A stretch of 64,000 nt of DNA from Chondrus crispus (Eukaryota > Rhodophyta > Florideophyceae > Gigartinales > Gigartinaceae), in the NCBI RefSeq assembly GCF_000350225.1, contig NW_005178495.1, positions 262,815 through 326,814 on the forward strand, given 5' to 3'. The notes under the pieces are model-generated. The model did no database searches and was not told the origin of the DNA. It saw only the letters and a list, made by a program, of their open reading frames with translations. How positions within the stretch are numbered: position 1 is the first letter of the stretch; every line of letters begins with the position of its first letter. A program made the position numbers and the translations under genes. Positions 19,585 through 30,984 of the stretch are shown one piece after another.

Positions 19585-20637
19585 TGTAGTGCAATAATGG
19601 GCTCTACAAGGGGGTGAAAAGGAAGGAAAGTATTTGGATTTGGATATGAAAAGTAGTCCGGGTTGGGGGGGACACACGTGTGAATAATTGCACAGTTTTA
19701 ATTTTTTATTATTTTATTTTATTTAGTTAATTAGTTGGCATTAATTTTGCTGACATTAGATTAGATCTAGGATCTAGCGCCGCGAGCTACTGTAGAGGCT
19801 CCGGCGGGGCGATATATACCTTAGCCCTCTGACCACCAAGTCAGTAAAGGTAACCCGAGTTGCCAGAGTTGAATATCGCCTTGGTCGAAGTCCGTCTTTC
19901 CCAAGACGCTCCCTTTTACCACAGATCACGTTATCCTTTGCGCTCGGGCGTTCCCTTTCCTTTTCCTTTATTTCACCTATCCCTTTCTATTTCTATCTCT
20001 ATTTCTATTCCCCTATCTTGTGTTGGTGCCATCGGCTTTGGTTGCGACCGGACCGGTGTAGGTGTCTTTGCCATCGGGCGACACGTGGGTGTAGCGCCGC
20101 TACTTGTTTACGACCACCGACGGAGGCTGTTGCAACGACGTTTCCCTCGAAGGTCCTGTTGTGTATACAGGACAGTGTTGGTTCCATCGGATACAGGTTG
20201 CGACCGTTCCGGTGTCGGTACTTTGCCATCGGGCAGTACGGAGGTGTAGCGCTGCTACGTGTTTGCTAATTTCCGACAGGCTGCGTTGCGACGCCCCCGT
20301 CGAAGACCTTATCAAGGGTATAAGGTGTAACAGGCGCTTCGCGAGCATTGGATTTACGACCCATCGGGCCCGGCTTCCTAATTACCGCCCCGAACTCGCC
20401 GAGCAACTGCCTGTACAAGACTTTACCACCATTCGTCCCGGGGCGGGCCTCTTCCTTTTGCCCCCCCTGTCAGGGACTTGAGCTACTGTGGGCCGCAAAC
20501 CCACTTAAAGGGAAAGGGAGAATCGGACACTCCGTAGGGCTGTGCCGTCGGCAACTCTTGTTGGTTGTTGTTTGTTGGTTGTGTTGTCGCTGGGGCGTTG
20601 GACCCTGGTTCCGGCCTGACAGGCACATTGCACTACA
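19585..20637 (+). repeat. LTR (middle) of Ty3 chromovirus block
   Basis: About 1053 bp, from TGTAGTGCAAT to ATTGCACTACA. It belongs to the same family as the LTRs at 11711 and 26783 but differs from both soon after its first 11 bp and at many internal positions, so it appears to be a different subfamily. It overlaps the end of the chromodomain ORF. No primer-binding site TGGTCTCCCGACC follows it. Confidence 0.85.
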
Positions 20638-23600
20638 CCCCGCAGTGCGGCCGTCCCGTATTTCCGAAGGAAACGGTTGCCCCTGCCAGCGCAAGTCGCG
20701 CACGCGGTACCTGGATAGCTGTTGTCAAGAAAGAATGCAGAGGAGAGCCGGCAGAGAAGTCAGAAGTTTGAGGAAGCGATGCATGCCGCGTCGTTGAGGA
20801 ATGGGGAATGTCACCATACCCCCGGATGAGGTGTTACGCTTGCCTGAATGGCAACGCGTCACCGAAGCCCGGACGTGAACTTAAGATCGAGAGCAGGAGT
20901 CCGCACGGAGGAGGAGCGAAAATTTTCCCAGAATTACTAGAGAAATGCCGGGAGGGGATTGTCGAATGAACAGTATGAGAAATGAGCGCCAGTCCTCCCC
21001 CGAAGTCCTAATCAAAATTGAGGCTGGCCGCACAAATGTCGAAGTCAGATCGCGACCCGCGACTACAAATTGCGTATGAAGCCGAAAACGTCCGTCGCCG
21101 GCGGCCCCGTCCAACTCGCTTCACGGAGAGTTGACAAGGATGAGCGAGGCGCAACGCGCGCTTACCGCGCAGGAGATGCCTTTTTTTAGGGACGAGAGCA
21201 GTGTGAATGTAAGACTGATCCCCGATCCCCATGCAGCCCGCGTTTTATGGAGAGCCACCAAGCAGAACAGAGAGGGCAACGAGTAGGGTTGGGAACGGGA
21301 GATAGCCGAAAGAGTCGACGTTCCAACGAGACAACACGGTTCACCGACAGTTGCGAACGACAGAACCACGTCGCGTTTACTGACGATCAGCGTACTTACT
21401 AGTTTACAACGTCAACCCCCTTCTCTTCTCACCATCTCTCTCTATTGTTTCGGTTTTAGTTGGTTGTTCGTTTTTTTGTGCGCGTTTGTTTTGTTATGTT
21501 ATGTTTATTTTTTCTGCCGTTGTCTAGGACACGACTTCGCCTGGCGCAAGTCTATCAGTGAGTCTGCACGACTAGACGAAGGCTAGTGCCATGAGAAAGG
21601 GAAGAACGAACCGATTCGGGGGCCTTGTCAAGACAAGTAAGCTACGACGAGGGAGGAGATGCGAGGTATCGCGGGTCAATTGGACAGGGAGAAGACTGTA
21701 TCCGACGGGAAAGGCACAGTGTGCACGAGACGGGAAAACTGAAGGGAGAGTCGGGAGGGGGAGGAGCCACCCCCCTCCGCAACAGGGGATATTGTTAATT
21801 GATGGGAAGGGATGATCAAAAGGGGACGCACCAGTCGCCTTGACGGAGCTCCGCAAGCCCCGATACAGAGGCTTGTTGAGCAGAAATAATTACTAACCAA
21901 GGCGAACCGCGACAAGGACAATCATAGTCCCACCACGACGTAAGCAACGAAGCATCGATTGCGACTAACTCTGACGTCCCTGTAGTACTTCTGGCATACG
22001 CGCGACGCACCCACCGATCCGTATCTATGCCCTACTATGTTTTCTGTTGTATTATTATTACATTTTTGTTTGCGTTCTCTTTTGTTTCGTTCACCTTGGA
22101 GGTCTAGAGGTACGACCGCGTCCCGTGAACGTCGATCAGCGGGTATATCGGGCATTACAAGGAGGATACGGCCGCGTTACAAGGAAGAACGTCCTCCACG
22201 GTACATGGCAAGCTGGGCTTGTCTGGGGAGCGAGAGACGTCATAGGGAGTCGAGAACAGCCATCACGATGGCCTCGGGAAACGCTGCAGTAGCGTAGAAA
22301 GGACAACACGACGCAGACAAAGCGGGAGGAGTGACGGGTCGAGCGCATGAAGCGCTGGGTACGTAGAAAGCGTACAAACGGCACACGCAAGTCTGTACCC
22401 GGCGCCACGCGAAGAGGCAAACAAGGAAAAGGGGGACACGATCGTCCCGTACGAAATGTCGAAGAAGGAGAGCGACGTTAACCGTCGACAAAACCCCCAA
22501 GCCAGAGCAGGGAAAGAAAGGACTTAGGCGATTTCATCTGAAAACCTCCCTCACCGGAATGCAAGAGCCGCTGCAGTCGTACCACGAAAACGAAAATTTA
22601 CTGTAGTCTCAGGCTGAGGTCGGATACCTCCTGAGACACGATCACGCGCACGAGACAGGGCGCTTGGATCAGAGATCCGTCCTCGTGATGCGAAAATTAA
22701 TCAAGAAAATACTTGGAGGTCGTCAGAAAAGCGCTGGACGAGCGGTAACAGCCGAAAATGGACCAAGGGGGTAACCTTCGAAAATTTATTGACAAAGCTA
22801 GGGGGAAACCGTACTTGATGGTCGCACGAAAACAGAGGAGCGCTGGCTACAGCCCATGACACAAGTACACCAGGTCACCGGATCACACCGTCGTGAGCCA
22901 TCGTGCAAGACACAATGCCGCCGTCGGCATGGCCATGTACAATGAGTTCTGTACGTACGCCAAGGACGACCGAACTTCTGCCTAACACCTCAGATTCCTG
23001 TTCTCGCGACTCGCCTCATTGTTTGCGGCAGCTGAGAGAAAAAAGAAAAATGGAGAAGAGAGAACAGAGAAATGGTAATCCTCACGTCAATGAGGACCGA
23101 TTTGCGACGTTTCATTGAGGGGGCAATCGGGAGTCTCGCGTCATCTTCCAACATGAATGATCCGGAGCGCCAAGGAGAGGAGAGCAACTCCGGAGTAGAG
23201 AGATCGTCGATCGAGGAGCTCCCTATCAATGACCGAGCCGTGGCTCGACGCGACTGACGACGTCACGCTCACGTTCTCGTTGTTACCCCAAGCGAACTAC
23301 CGAAATGACATCCTTCCTTTATTCCCTCTACTGTCTCGCACATTGACACTCTTGCCGCTTTGCTATGTTTTTTATTTGCCCTAAGTTCCGGTGCATTTTT
23401 ATTTTTATCTCACTCCTTGTTGTGAAGGCCTAACACAACCCCACGCTGCGACATCGACATTAAGGACGACCGACAGGATGTCGATCATGACGAGACACCC
23501 CCCCGTTGGGAGGGAGATAAGCCAGGAGATCAAGACCGCTACGCACGACGGGCGGAGTTGAACAAATAATTGGAGACACGCGGAAGAAGGGATGGACGTC

Positions 23601-25224
23601 CATCGCACGAAAGGAAGAGAAGTGCGCATTCGCCGAGTGTGTGACATCGCTACTGGAAGATGTACAGTAAGAGGCGGTCGATAACTAAGGAAATCCGGAA
23701 CGCATTCGTAAGCAGCGTGTGTTATCACGTCATGGAGGACGCCAGGCGTAGAAATGAGGATCGGAAAACGGGACGAACACCGTTAACTGAATGAACGCCA
23801 AGCCAACAACCCTACACTGCAGCGGTAATGCAGTGCCGCGGATATGAGACAACACACGACGATGCGGAAAACATATCACGAAAGATCTTTTCGATCACAG
23901 AGGGTTGGTCGCGACGTTCGAAAGAAGCCGAGCTGTGTGCGACGAAAGCTCAGTGAAGGGACAGCTAGCATGAGTCCCGAACCTTCCTTTGAAAAACTGA
24001 AGAACTCTGATGACGTCACTCCGATGAGGACAGATCGTCACAGACCCACACGCCCACAGATGTTCCGATTCTAAGAGGCGACATGAGGATTCGCACCCAA
24101 AGCACAAAGGAGATGAGACGCAGGATCGAGGCTATCGCAGGGGATACTGAACAAGGCGGGTTCATTGGACAGAGGGAACCCCTAATCACGAATTAATATA
24201 TTCCTCGACGAGATAACTGGGCGAGTAAGGGAACCGCCTGACGGGAATGAAAGAGGGGAGCCTTATTAGAGGCAACAGGAGCCACAGACTCCAGCGACGA
24301 AGATAAATGCGTACTCTCAAGGGCGTGTACCTTGCGGAGACGCAGGAAAAATATAAAGAGGAGGGACTGCGGGTTGAGATTTTTTTCGGGTCGGCACGTC
24401 AACCAGCACATCTCATTTCACAACTTCTCAGGTATTTCCTACCCGCTCGATGGAGATTGAGGACAGCCGTCGCCGACAGTACGCCCGAACAGGGAAAAGA
24501 GGAGGTAAGCGAGGAATCTGAAGAGGTAAAAAGAGCGCATGAAAAGAGGAGGGAAAATTGTCAAGGATGAAGCGGAGGGATTGAAGAGAAGGAAATATAG
24601 GGGAATCAGGAAAGGGAAAATTTAAAATGCAAAAGACGAGGAAGTTGGTGAAAAGAGGGGTACGACGGCAGTGACGGTACGCAGGGAACAAGAAAAGAAA
24701 AGAGAAAAAGGAGGAGGAAGTAACGAGGTGAAGAGAAGGAGGAAGGAGGTATAAGGGTGCCACTGTGATTATGACGGGGTGGGCATCAATGAGAAAAAAG
24801 GAGGAAACGAAGGGAGGAAGGAGCACGCAGGAAAATTCAAGTTACGGATCAAAGGCGACATGACGAGGTCGCAAATTCAGCGTCACGCAGGCAGGATAGA
24901 GATGCGACATGCTAGCACGAGGGAAGTGTCGCTCCCGTCAGCTCAGACAGGAGGGTTGCCAAAGGATTTGCCCTTTGGAAGTGATGACACGAGGCGAGCT
25001 AAAACTTGCAGGTCGTCAATCGAGGCTCCTTGCAGAGCCTCTCCCTCAACACCGTGAGCACGGAGCAAGGCACAGTATACGCTCGTGACGTCGTGGGTAT
25101 TTTTGGAAATTGTTGGAGATGGGGGGGGGGGGGGGAGATATCACTTCCCTTACCGATAATGTTTCGGTGTGGCCTGCCGAGGGAATTTTGACAGCTGAGG
25201 GCGCCTTTGAAGAGGATGGAGAGG
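20638..25224. other. LTR-bounded internal region without recognised coding sequence
   Basis: Lies between the middle and right LTRs. It has no Gag, RT or integrase similarity, no primer-binding site like those elsewhere, and no long sense-strand ORF. It holds several T-rich segments (near 21430-21520, 22036-22090, 23330-23410) and a 15-bp G run at 25121-25135. It may be the interior of a non-autonomous derivative or the long 3' non-coding part of the element. I cannot decide which. Confidence 0.5.
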
Positions 25225-26676
25225 CTAGGGCTGCGCGCGGGGAAGCAGGGACAGCCGATCGAGGAGGGATTGGAGAGGAAGGAAGGGAGCATACGTGAAG
25301 CTCCCGGGGGTCAGATGTGACGATGGGGGTAACGTCGGGAACCGGTGTTTGGTTTCCGAATTGACGGCTCGTTTGAGCTTCCCACGCCGAGCAGAGGGTC
25401 GATGACCAGGGGTTGAACCACACAAGTCGCCCGCGGCTGGGTGGTTTCGACCAGGGGAGAAAGAGGGACGTTGGCGATTGAAGGATCGAGAGGAGTTTTG
25501 CGGAGGGACACAGTCCCAATCCACGCCCTCGATCGTATCAAGGAGGGAGCGTATTTTGCGATTGAAATCAGAGCCACCCAAAGGGACAGAGAAGTCCAAT
25601 AGACGCATTTGTGCTATCAGCTTCGCGGGGAGGTGCCACAGTCGCCAGAAATCGTAGGTCTCCCACAAGAGGGTCGCAGCTACTTTGATGCACCACTCTG
25701 TGAGGAAGACCACCCATCACCCGTGTTGCGGATCCCGCAGGTAGCTGCCATAGTACGTGAGTGTGGGTCCCATTTCAGCCCAAATGCCTTGACTCACCTC
25801 GTACTGGCTCCACCATGAGGGGATGCGCTGGTAACGACTTGCATAATGCTGACGGGAAATCTCGCGCGCCTCTACCATTTGGTAGCCGATGAAGTACCCC
25901 GTATCAGACCGAATACGCCGTTCAAAACGCACTGTGTTCTGAAAGAAGAAAATACCACCGCGTTTTAAATGACGGAAATTCGAAGGGATAATGGGTTCGG
26001 TCCGGAAGATGGCATCGGATGTGACAGTATGTCGGTTTCGCCACGGGCGATCCGCCTCGGCGGCAGGGTCACCAAAGGTGATATCAATGAGATTGTCCAA
26101 ATAGAGGCGTTCTCCCTCTGTACGACAACGCCAAGTGTCGCAACCGTATGACGAGGGTATGAGGGTGTCGGAAATGGGGATGGCAAGCCGAGCGAATACG
26201 GCCTTCATAAATCGCAGGGAGAGAGTGGGACGGCCCCATGGGGGAGGATGACGTAGGATGGAAGTCGGAACTGCTATACGGGTCCGCCAGTCAAAGGAAC
26301 GGATGGCAAGCACCGGGAGATTACCGGGAAGCATGCCCGCGTCGTCGGCGAATTGGTGTTCGATTTTGGAAACGTCGCGAATACCCACGGACGAGAACCA
26401 CTGGGCCGAGGCAAATAAGGAAGAATGTTCGTGCATGATTTTGTCCAGTAGCTCTTCGAGCGAGGGATAGTGGCGGGCTACCCAAGAGGGATGATAACCT
26501 GGATGGAAGGCCGGGTCGGAGACGTCCGAATCAGGGGGACGTCGGGGTATAGGAGGGAGGTCGACGGAAGCGCGAGACTTGTTCGCAAAGCCGACACCGG
26601 TGCGTCGACGGGCAGTATTTTCGCCCGCGAGCTCAGGAGGTGGAGGACACGTGGGATTCGTCTTGTCCTTGCTCAT
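25225..26676 (-). other. Antisense open frame just inside the right LTR
   Basis: A long minus-strand frame, opposite to the retroelement's direction, runs from an ATG at 26676 ('MSKDKTNPTCPPPPELAG') to 25225 with one interruption. The first ~320 codons encode a globular-looking sequence rich in aromatic residues ('YPSLEELLDKIMHEHSSLF', 'SYGCDTWRCRTEGERLYLD', 'RHYASRYQRIPSWWSQYEV'). I do not recognise the family. Antisense ORFs between pol and the 3' LTR are known from some plant Ty3 elements such as Retand and Ogre, so this may be an element-borne gene. Treated here as part of a fossil element. Confidence 0.5.
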
Positions 26677-26782
26677 GCGGAGACCGTCGGTCAGGAATGG
26701 AAAAGTAGGGGGTCGAGAAGAGAAGAAGGAGTTGGAGATCAAGGAGTGTAGCCGATGTGCAAGGACACTCAGAAGGGGGATA

Positions 26783-27824
26783 TGTAGTGCAGTACGCACC
26801 TGGAAAGGGGGGTGAAAAGAAAGGAAAATATTTGAATGTGAAAAGTAGTCCGGGTTGGGGGACACACGTGTGAATAATTGCACAGTTTTAATTTTTTATT
26901 ATTTTATTTTATTTAGTTAATTAGTTGGCATTAATTTTGCTGACACTAGATTAGATCTAGGATCTAGCGCTGCGAGCTACTGTACTGGCTCCGGCGGGGC
27001 GATATATACCTTAGCCCTCTGACCACCAAGTCAGTAAAGGTAACCCGAGTTGCCAGAGTTGAATATCGCCTTGGTCGAAGTCCGTCTTTCCCAAGACGCT
27101 CCCTTTTGCCACAGATTACGTTATCCTTTGCGCTCGGGGGTTCCCTTTTCTTTTTCCTTTATTTCCCTATTCTTTTCTACCTCTATCTCTATTTTTCCTT
27201 TAATTGTGTGGGTTCCACTGGAGTTGGTTGCGACCGATCCGGTGTAGGTGTTTTAGCCATCGGGCAACACGTTGTGTAGCGCTGCTACTGTTTCAAGTTC
27301 CGTCGGAAGGCTGTTGCAACGACGCCTCCGTCGAAGGTCTTGCTGTACAAGACAGAGTTGGTACCACCTACCGCGATTGCGATCGCGGTGGTGAGGGTGT
27401 TTTTAGCCATCGGGCAACAGGTCGGTACTAGCGTTGCTACACGGTTACGATCCCGTCGGGTAGTGCTGAACAAGCCCCCGTCGAAGACCTTGAATTATAC
27501 ACAAGGTGCTGAAGACGCTCGTCGAGCATTGGCCTTACAACCCAGCGAACCGCGGTTACATCGTCGTAGACAAGCCCAACCCGCACTCGTCGAACGCTCA
27601 AGTCTTCACAAGTCTCTACCACCATTATCCTCCCGGGCCGGGCATCTTTTCTTACCCCCCCGTCGGATTTGAGCTACCGTGGGCCGCAAGCCCACACAAG
27701 GGGAAAGGGAGTCTCGAACGCTCTGTAGCGCGTGCCATCGGCAGTGGTTGTTGCTGTTGTTGTTTTTCTTCTTTTGTTTGACCGTCGGACTGTGTTCGCA
27801 ACCTGCCAGGCACATTGCACTACA
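26783..27824 (+). repeat. LTR (right) of Ty3 chromovirus block
   Basis: About 1042 bp, starting TGTAGTGCAG and ending ATTGCACTACA. It is preceded by a purine-rich tract AGAAGGGGGA, as expected for a 3' LTR. It is nearly identical to the LTR at 11711. Its right edge abuts the PUS10-like gene fragment. Confidence 0.88.
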
Positions 27825-27837
27825 TTTTTTATTCGCT

Positions 27838-28180
27838 GACCTGCCCCATACCTGTGAATGTATTCCTGACTGAAAGCGACAAGCTCATCGGTCGCCGCGG
27901 AACGGCTTCAGTCAAGCATGCCTTTCAGAATATGGATGCCAAACTTCCCCTTGCGACTCAAGTTGAAAGCGCCGCCGCAAGCGGGCGTCCCGAGCATGCG
28001 TACATCGACATCCTCGCGACCGCCCGCCGTGAACGTAGCCTTGTCCGAATTAAGCACGTCGCGAACCCCTGCCATCGCCGCGTCTTCTACGCTGAGCCCG
28101 GTGCCGCGCACGTACTGGTCTGTGACCTTCCCTTTATTCACCCGCGCGATGGCGCCTGGGTCCTTATAGGACAGTTGAAA
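27838..28180 (-). pseudogene. PUS10-like tRNA pseudouridine synthase fragment
   Basis: On the minus strand, a reading frame ending with the stop at 27908 contains 'SVEDAAMAGVRDVL' followed by 'GREDVDVRMLG'. The latter is a signature of the catalytic domain of Pus10-type pseudouridine synthases, where it is normally followed by GRPF. Here a GRP occurs in another frame right after the signature and similarity then stops. Upstream similarity ('QYVRGTGLSVED') is weak. The fragment ends about 10-80 bp from the right LTR border. Either the gene has been cut by rearrangement around the retroelement, or only one exon is seen. The rest of the gene was not found in the window. Confidence 0.5.
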
Positions 28181-28240
28181 GGTATGGTTCCCTTCTGTTT
28201 GAGGGCTGTGCTATCAAATTTGTGGTATTGTAGATGATAG

Positions 28241-28740
28241 TTGATATGAGACTGTACATTATTGCTATCAATTGTTAACACTTCTCCAGAAGTGGAGTGA
28301 ATCGGGGGAGGAAAGGGTGGAGGACTCCTTCCAGAACGCTGTGCTCATGAGAGACTAGCGATATGGTGTTGGAGGTGTGTAGAAAAAAGACGTCTACGGC
28401 GACTGATGTCGAAAATGTCGTGCTGTGTTCCGGGTGCTGCTCCAATGACTCATCGAGATCTTGTTTTCTAACGTCACAAGGCAATTCTGTACTACAGCGT
28501 GAGATACGAGCACTGTACTCTGTTTGGGCACGGGCGCAACGACGTAAGGTGTAGGCTGGAGCCAGAAGGTGTTGTGAGGGTATCGCCGGTGACGGCGTAT
28601 CTTTACCTAGGTATGTCAAATAAAGAACTTTTACAAGGGTGGGGTACTGAAATTCCGACAGAATGACTCGGATACGTCGTGGATTCACAGCACCACTTGA
28701 TACTTAGAACCCAATCTTCTTCGCCGGAGGCTGAAAATAT
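28241..28740. other. Non-coding stretch between PUS10-like fragment and Harbinger remnant
   Basis: No gene recognised. An AATAAA occurs on the plus strand near 28618. This stretch probably includes the 3' part of the Harbinger element, but I could not find its left terminal repeat. Confidence 0.35.
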
Positions 28741-30054
28741 TTATAGGCAACCCTCTCGCTGCCACAGATGGTCCATTGCCAACGCCCTAGTCCTCACGTA
28801 TCCTGGGTGGTCTTTCATTTTTGCCGATGTGGCGCAAAGAGCTGAATGGCTTCCAACCGGGGCAGTCCCAGGTCCTACCGTGTTTCCTTGCTCACCCAAT
28901 AAAGGGGTAGCATCTTTCCCTATTACAACTCTAGAGAATGATTGTTCGTGTAAATGGGGGTCATTGTCGTCCTGTCTGTCCTCAACGGACATGTTATGGA
29001 GTATGATGCAACAAATCATTACGTCATGCATAAATGACGTACTCCAAACCGTCCAGGACGAGAAATAATATTACATTTCGACTGCAAAACACCAAAGGCT
29101 CGCTCCACATTCTTACGAGCAGCTTCATGGTGTCTCGTCATACACATTCTCTCTCTGTTAGTGGTTCAGCTACAGTGTGTACAAAGACCGGCCACTAAGG
29201 ATAGATCCCATCCGCAACCAGTAAGGGACATTTCCTTTGACGCCCATTATACTGTACTCGACAGGAGGGGGATAGTTTCCATTCGCGATGATATTAAACA
29301 AAGAGGATGCCTCAGGTACGTTTTTGTCGTTATTACAGCCAGGCATCTAGAAAAAGGCATGCCAAATCCAGAGAGACTGATCAGCAATTGCCTTTAGAGT
29401 GGCAGAGGCAACTACCTCTTTTCCTTGATATTGGCCGTGCCATGCGGTGGGGCAATTCTTCCACGCCCATTTGCAGCAGTCGATGCTTCCAAGCATCCCA
29501 GGGAACCCACGTTTTTCTGAAAGCGCATTGATCCGCACCGTATCATCAGTAGTGGGTTGTCTCATATATGTAGGACTGTGCACAACAATTATGCCTCTGG
29601 TGAAATGTTGTAACGTTTTCGAGACTGTAGACCCACTCATACGGGCATACCTGTCCAAAGAGTCTGCGGCGGATCCGTACGCAAGCATGCGAAGGGCTGC
29701 TGTGCGTTTTTGATAGCTTCATAAACCCAACATTCCGGTGCAGTCCTTCCGTTGAACAAAATATCTATCATGCCTTGCAAGGGTGTGCATGATATTTTCG
29801 AATCTTTGTCGAGTTATTCGGAACCGTCTTTGAAAAAGGTCGTCATTGTACACACGATTTTCGGTAAAGTAGTCTCGGTGGAGCCTTTCGGCGCCACTGT
29901 GTAGACCTGGGTCTATTTTAGGGGCTTTTCCAGGTCGAGAGCCGCCGGCGGTATTCGTTGTCTTGTCTTCGTCACTGCTGCTTTCAGAGAGAAGCTGATT
30001 TATAGTTTCAATGTCGTAGTTTTCAAATGCGTGTTCCCGCCATGTGAATGACAT
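28741..30054 (-). pseudogene. PIF/Harbinger DDE transposase pseudogene
   Basis: The minus strand shows a near-complete Harbinger transposase in pieces. The N-terminus is at 30054 ('MSFTWREHAFENYD') with 'RFRITRQRFENIMHTL' and 'YFVQRKDCTGMLGL'. The DDE core has 'RMLAYGSAADSLDRYARM', 'GFPGMLGSIDCCKWAWKNCP' and 'GQYQGKEVVASATLKAIAD' followed by 'LWIWHAFF'. Later parts are 'ARKNVERAFGVLQSKCN' (near 29070-29135) and 'DVMICCIILHNM' near 29010. It ends 'HLWQREGCL' at 28741. The frame is broken by an in-frame TGA after 'GMLGL' (near 29716), an in-frame TAG after 'WHAFF' (near 29347), and at least two frameshifts between 29050 and 29240. It is the natural partner of the Myb-like protein fossil at 9.5-10.5 kb. 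Confidence 0.85.
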
Positions 30055-30109
30055 TTACATTCTCGAGGCCGGTAAGGGAAGGTTAAGTGAGCGCCTGACT
30101 GGTACTGAG

Positions 30110-30290
30110 GGTACGGTGCGAGGGAGGGTATGATGATGGGTACGACGGAATGAGGATGGGTACGACGGTGTGAGAGTGAGTAAGGTACGGTACGAGGGAG
30201 GGTGTGAAGATGGGTACGAGGGTAGTATGAGGATGGGTACGACGGTGTGGCAGTGCGTACGACGGTGTGAGAGTGAGTACGAGGGGACTG
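30110..30290. repeat. GC-rich minisatellite
   Basis: Irregular tandem copies of units such as GGATGGGTACGACGGTGTG and AGAGTGAGTACGAGGG. It lies between the transposase start and the inferred right end of the Harbinger element. Confidence 0.75.
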
Positions 30291-30419
30291 TACTGTATTT
30301 GGTTCTCAACGGTGGGAATGCCCTTTTCGAACCATCAAATAACCAAATACGGAAACAACCAAATTTTAGGGAGCCAACCAAATGCTAGAAAAAGCTTGCC
30401 AAGTGTTGCTATTTGATAA

Positions 30420-30455
30420 TTTGATCACGTACCGGTAGAGATGCTCTCAGTGTCG
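30420..30455. repeat. Inferred right terminal repeat of the transposase-bearing Harbinger element
   Basis: ACCGGTAGAGATGCTCTC ends near 30452. Its reverse complement reads GAGAGCATCTCTACCGGT, which matches the left end of the element at 8984 (GAGCATCCCCACCGG). The two Harbinger insertions therefore probably belong to related families. Confidence 0.5.
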
Positions 30456-30950
30456 GATTCTCCGAGTCTATCACACTACCAACATCATCTTCCTCGTTCT
30501 CGTCGATCGTATTGGCGACACATTGCCCACCCGCCTACAGCGATTTGAATGCGTTTCCAGGTGTCCTCGTTACATTATTTCTGGTTACGACAGAAATATG
30601 GAGATTGCGCGCAAGGTCGAAGCAGATCCCCTCCATAGACTGTAGATTGCTCCTCCGCCGTTCTTTGCATGTGGAACCTCAGACGCAATGAAACCAAGTA
30701 TTCCTGTGATCTTCACTCCACAGTAAATCACAGCACGAGCCTCTGTTGACACTGGGGAGATTGAAACCCCTTTCTTGAAGTTAAGAGACCCTCCCTCATG
30801 CAACGTTTATCTGTGTACTGCCTGTCGTGACAAGACCTGCGGGTGGAAAGTAATTTGCAATCCGCGAAAATATACATTCGCGCCCAGACAAGCTCTCCAT
30901 GCCTAGAAAACCAGATGCAGACCGAAACCGAAAAAAGATGGGGTCAGGCT
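30456..30950. other. Non-coding stretch, no gene recognised
   Basis: Short ORFs only, with no recognisable similarity on either strand. A spliced upstream exon of the following gene cannot be excluded. Confidence 0.35.
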
Positions 30951-30984
30951 ATGTTGCATCTGTACCGATATAAATGCCGTCGAG

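Larger units (their letters stand above)
12754..19597 (+). mobile_element. Ty3/gypsy chromovirus internal region (gag-pol with chromodomain)
   Basis: Metaviridae-type element, plus strand. The order is gag (12922-15207); pol in an overlapping frame from 15078 with an aspartic protease ('LDTGAG', near 15535); reverse transcriptase with the 'YLDDI' motif near 17000; RNase H ('DTDASDY', near 17450); a zinc-binding and DDE integrase (about 18120-18900); and a C-terminal chromodomain ('EYVIDKIVDHGY', 'ATWEPIERLP', about 19460-19597). The gag/pol frame change is normal for the family. Pol is broken, with roughly five interruptions. The last codons of the chromodomain ORF run into the LTR at 19585, a feature known in chromoviruses. 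A chromodomain usually steers integration to marked chromatin. Age: the outer LTRs are nearly identical to each other, while the middle one is visibly diverged. Confidence 0.9.

Noticed and set aside
27815-28237. Plus-strand ORF over the PUS10-like fragment
   Set aside because: The recognisable GREDVDVRMLG signature is on the minus strand; the plus frame starts inside the LTR.
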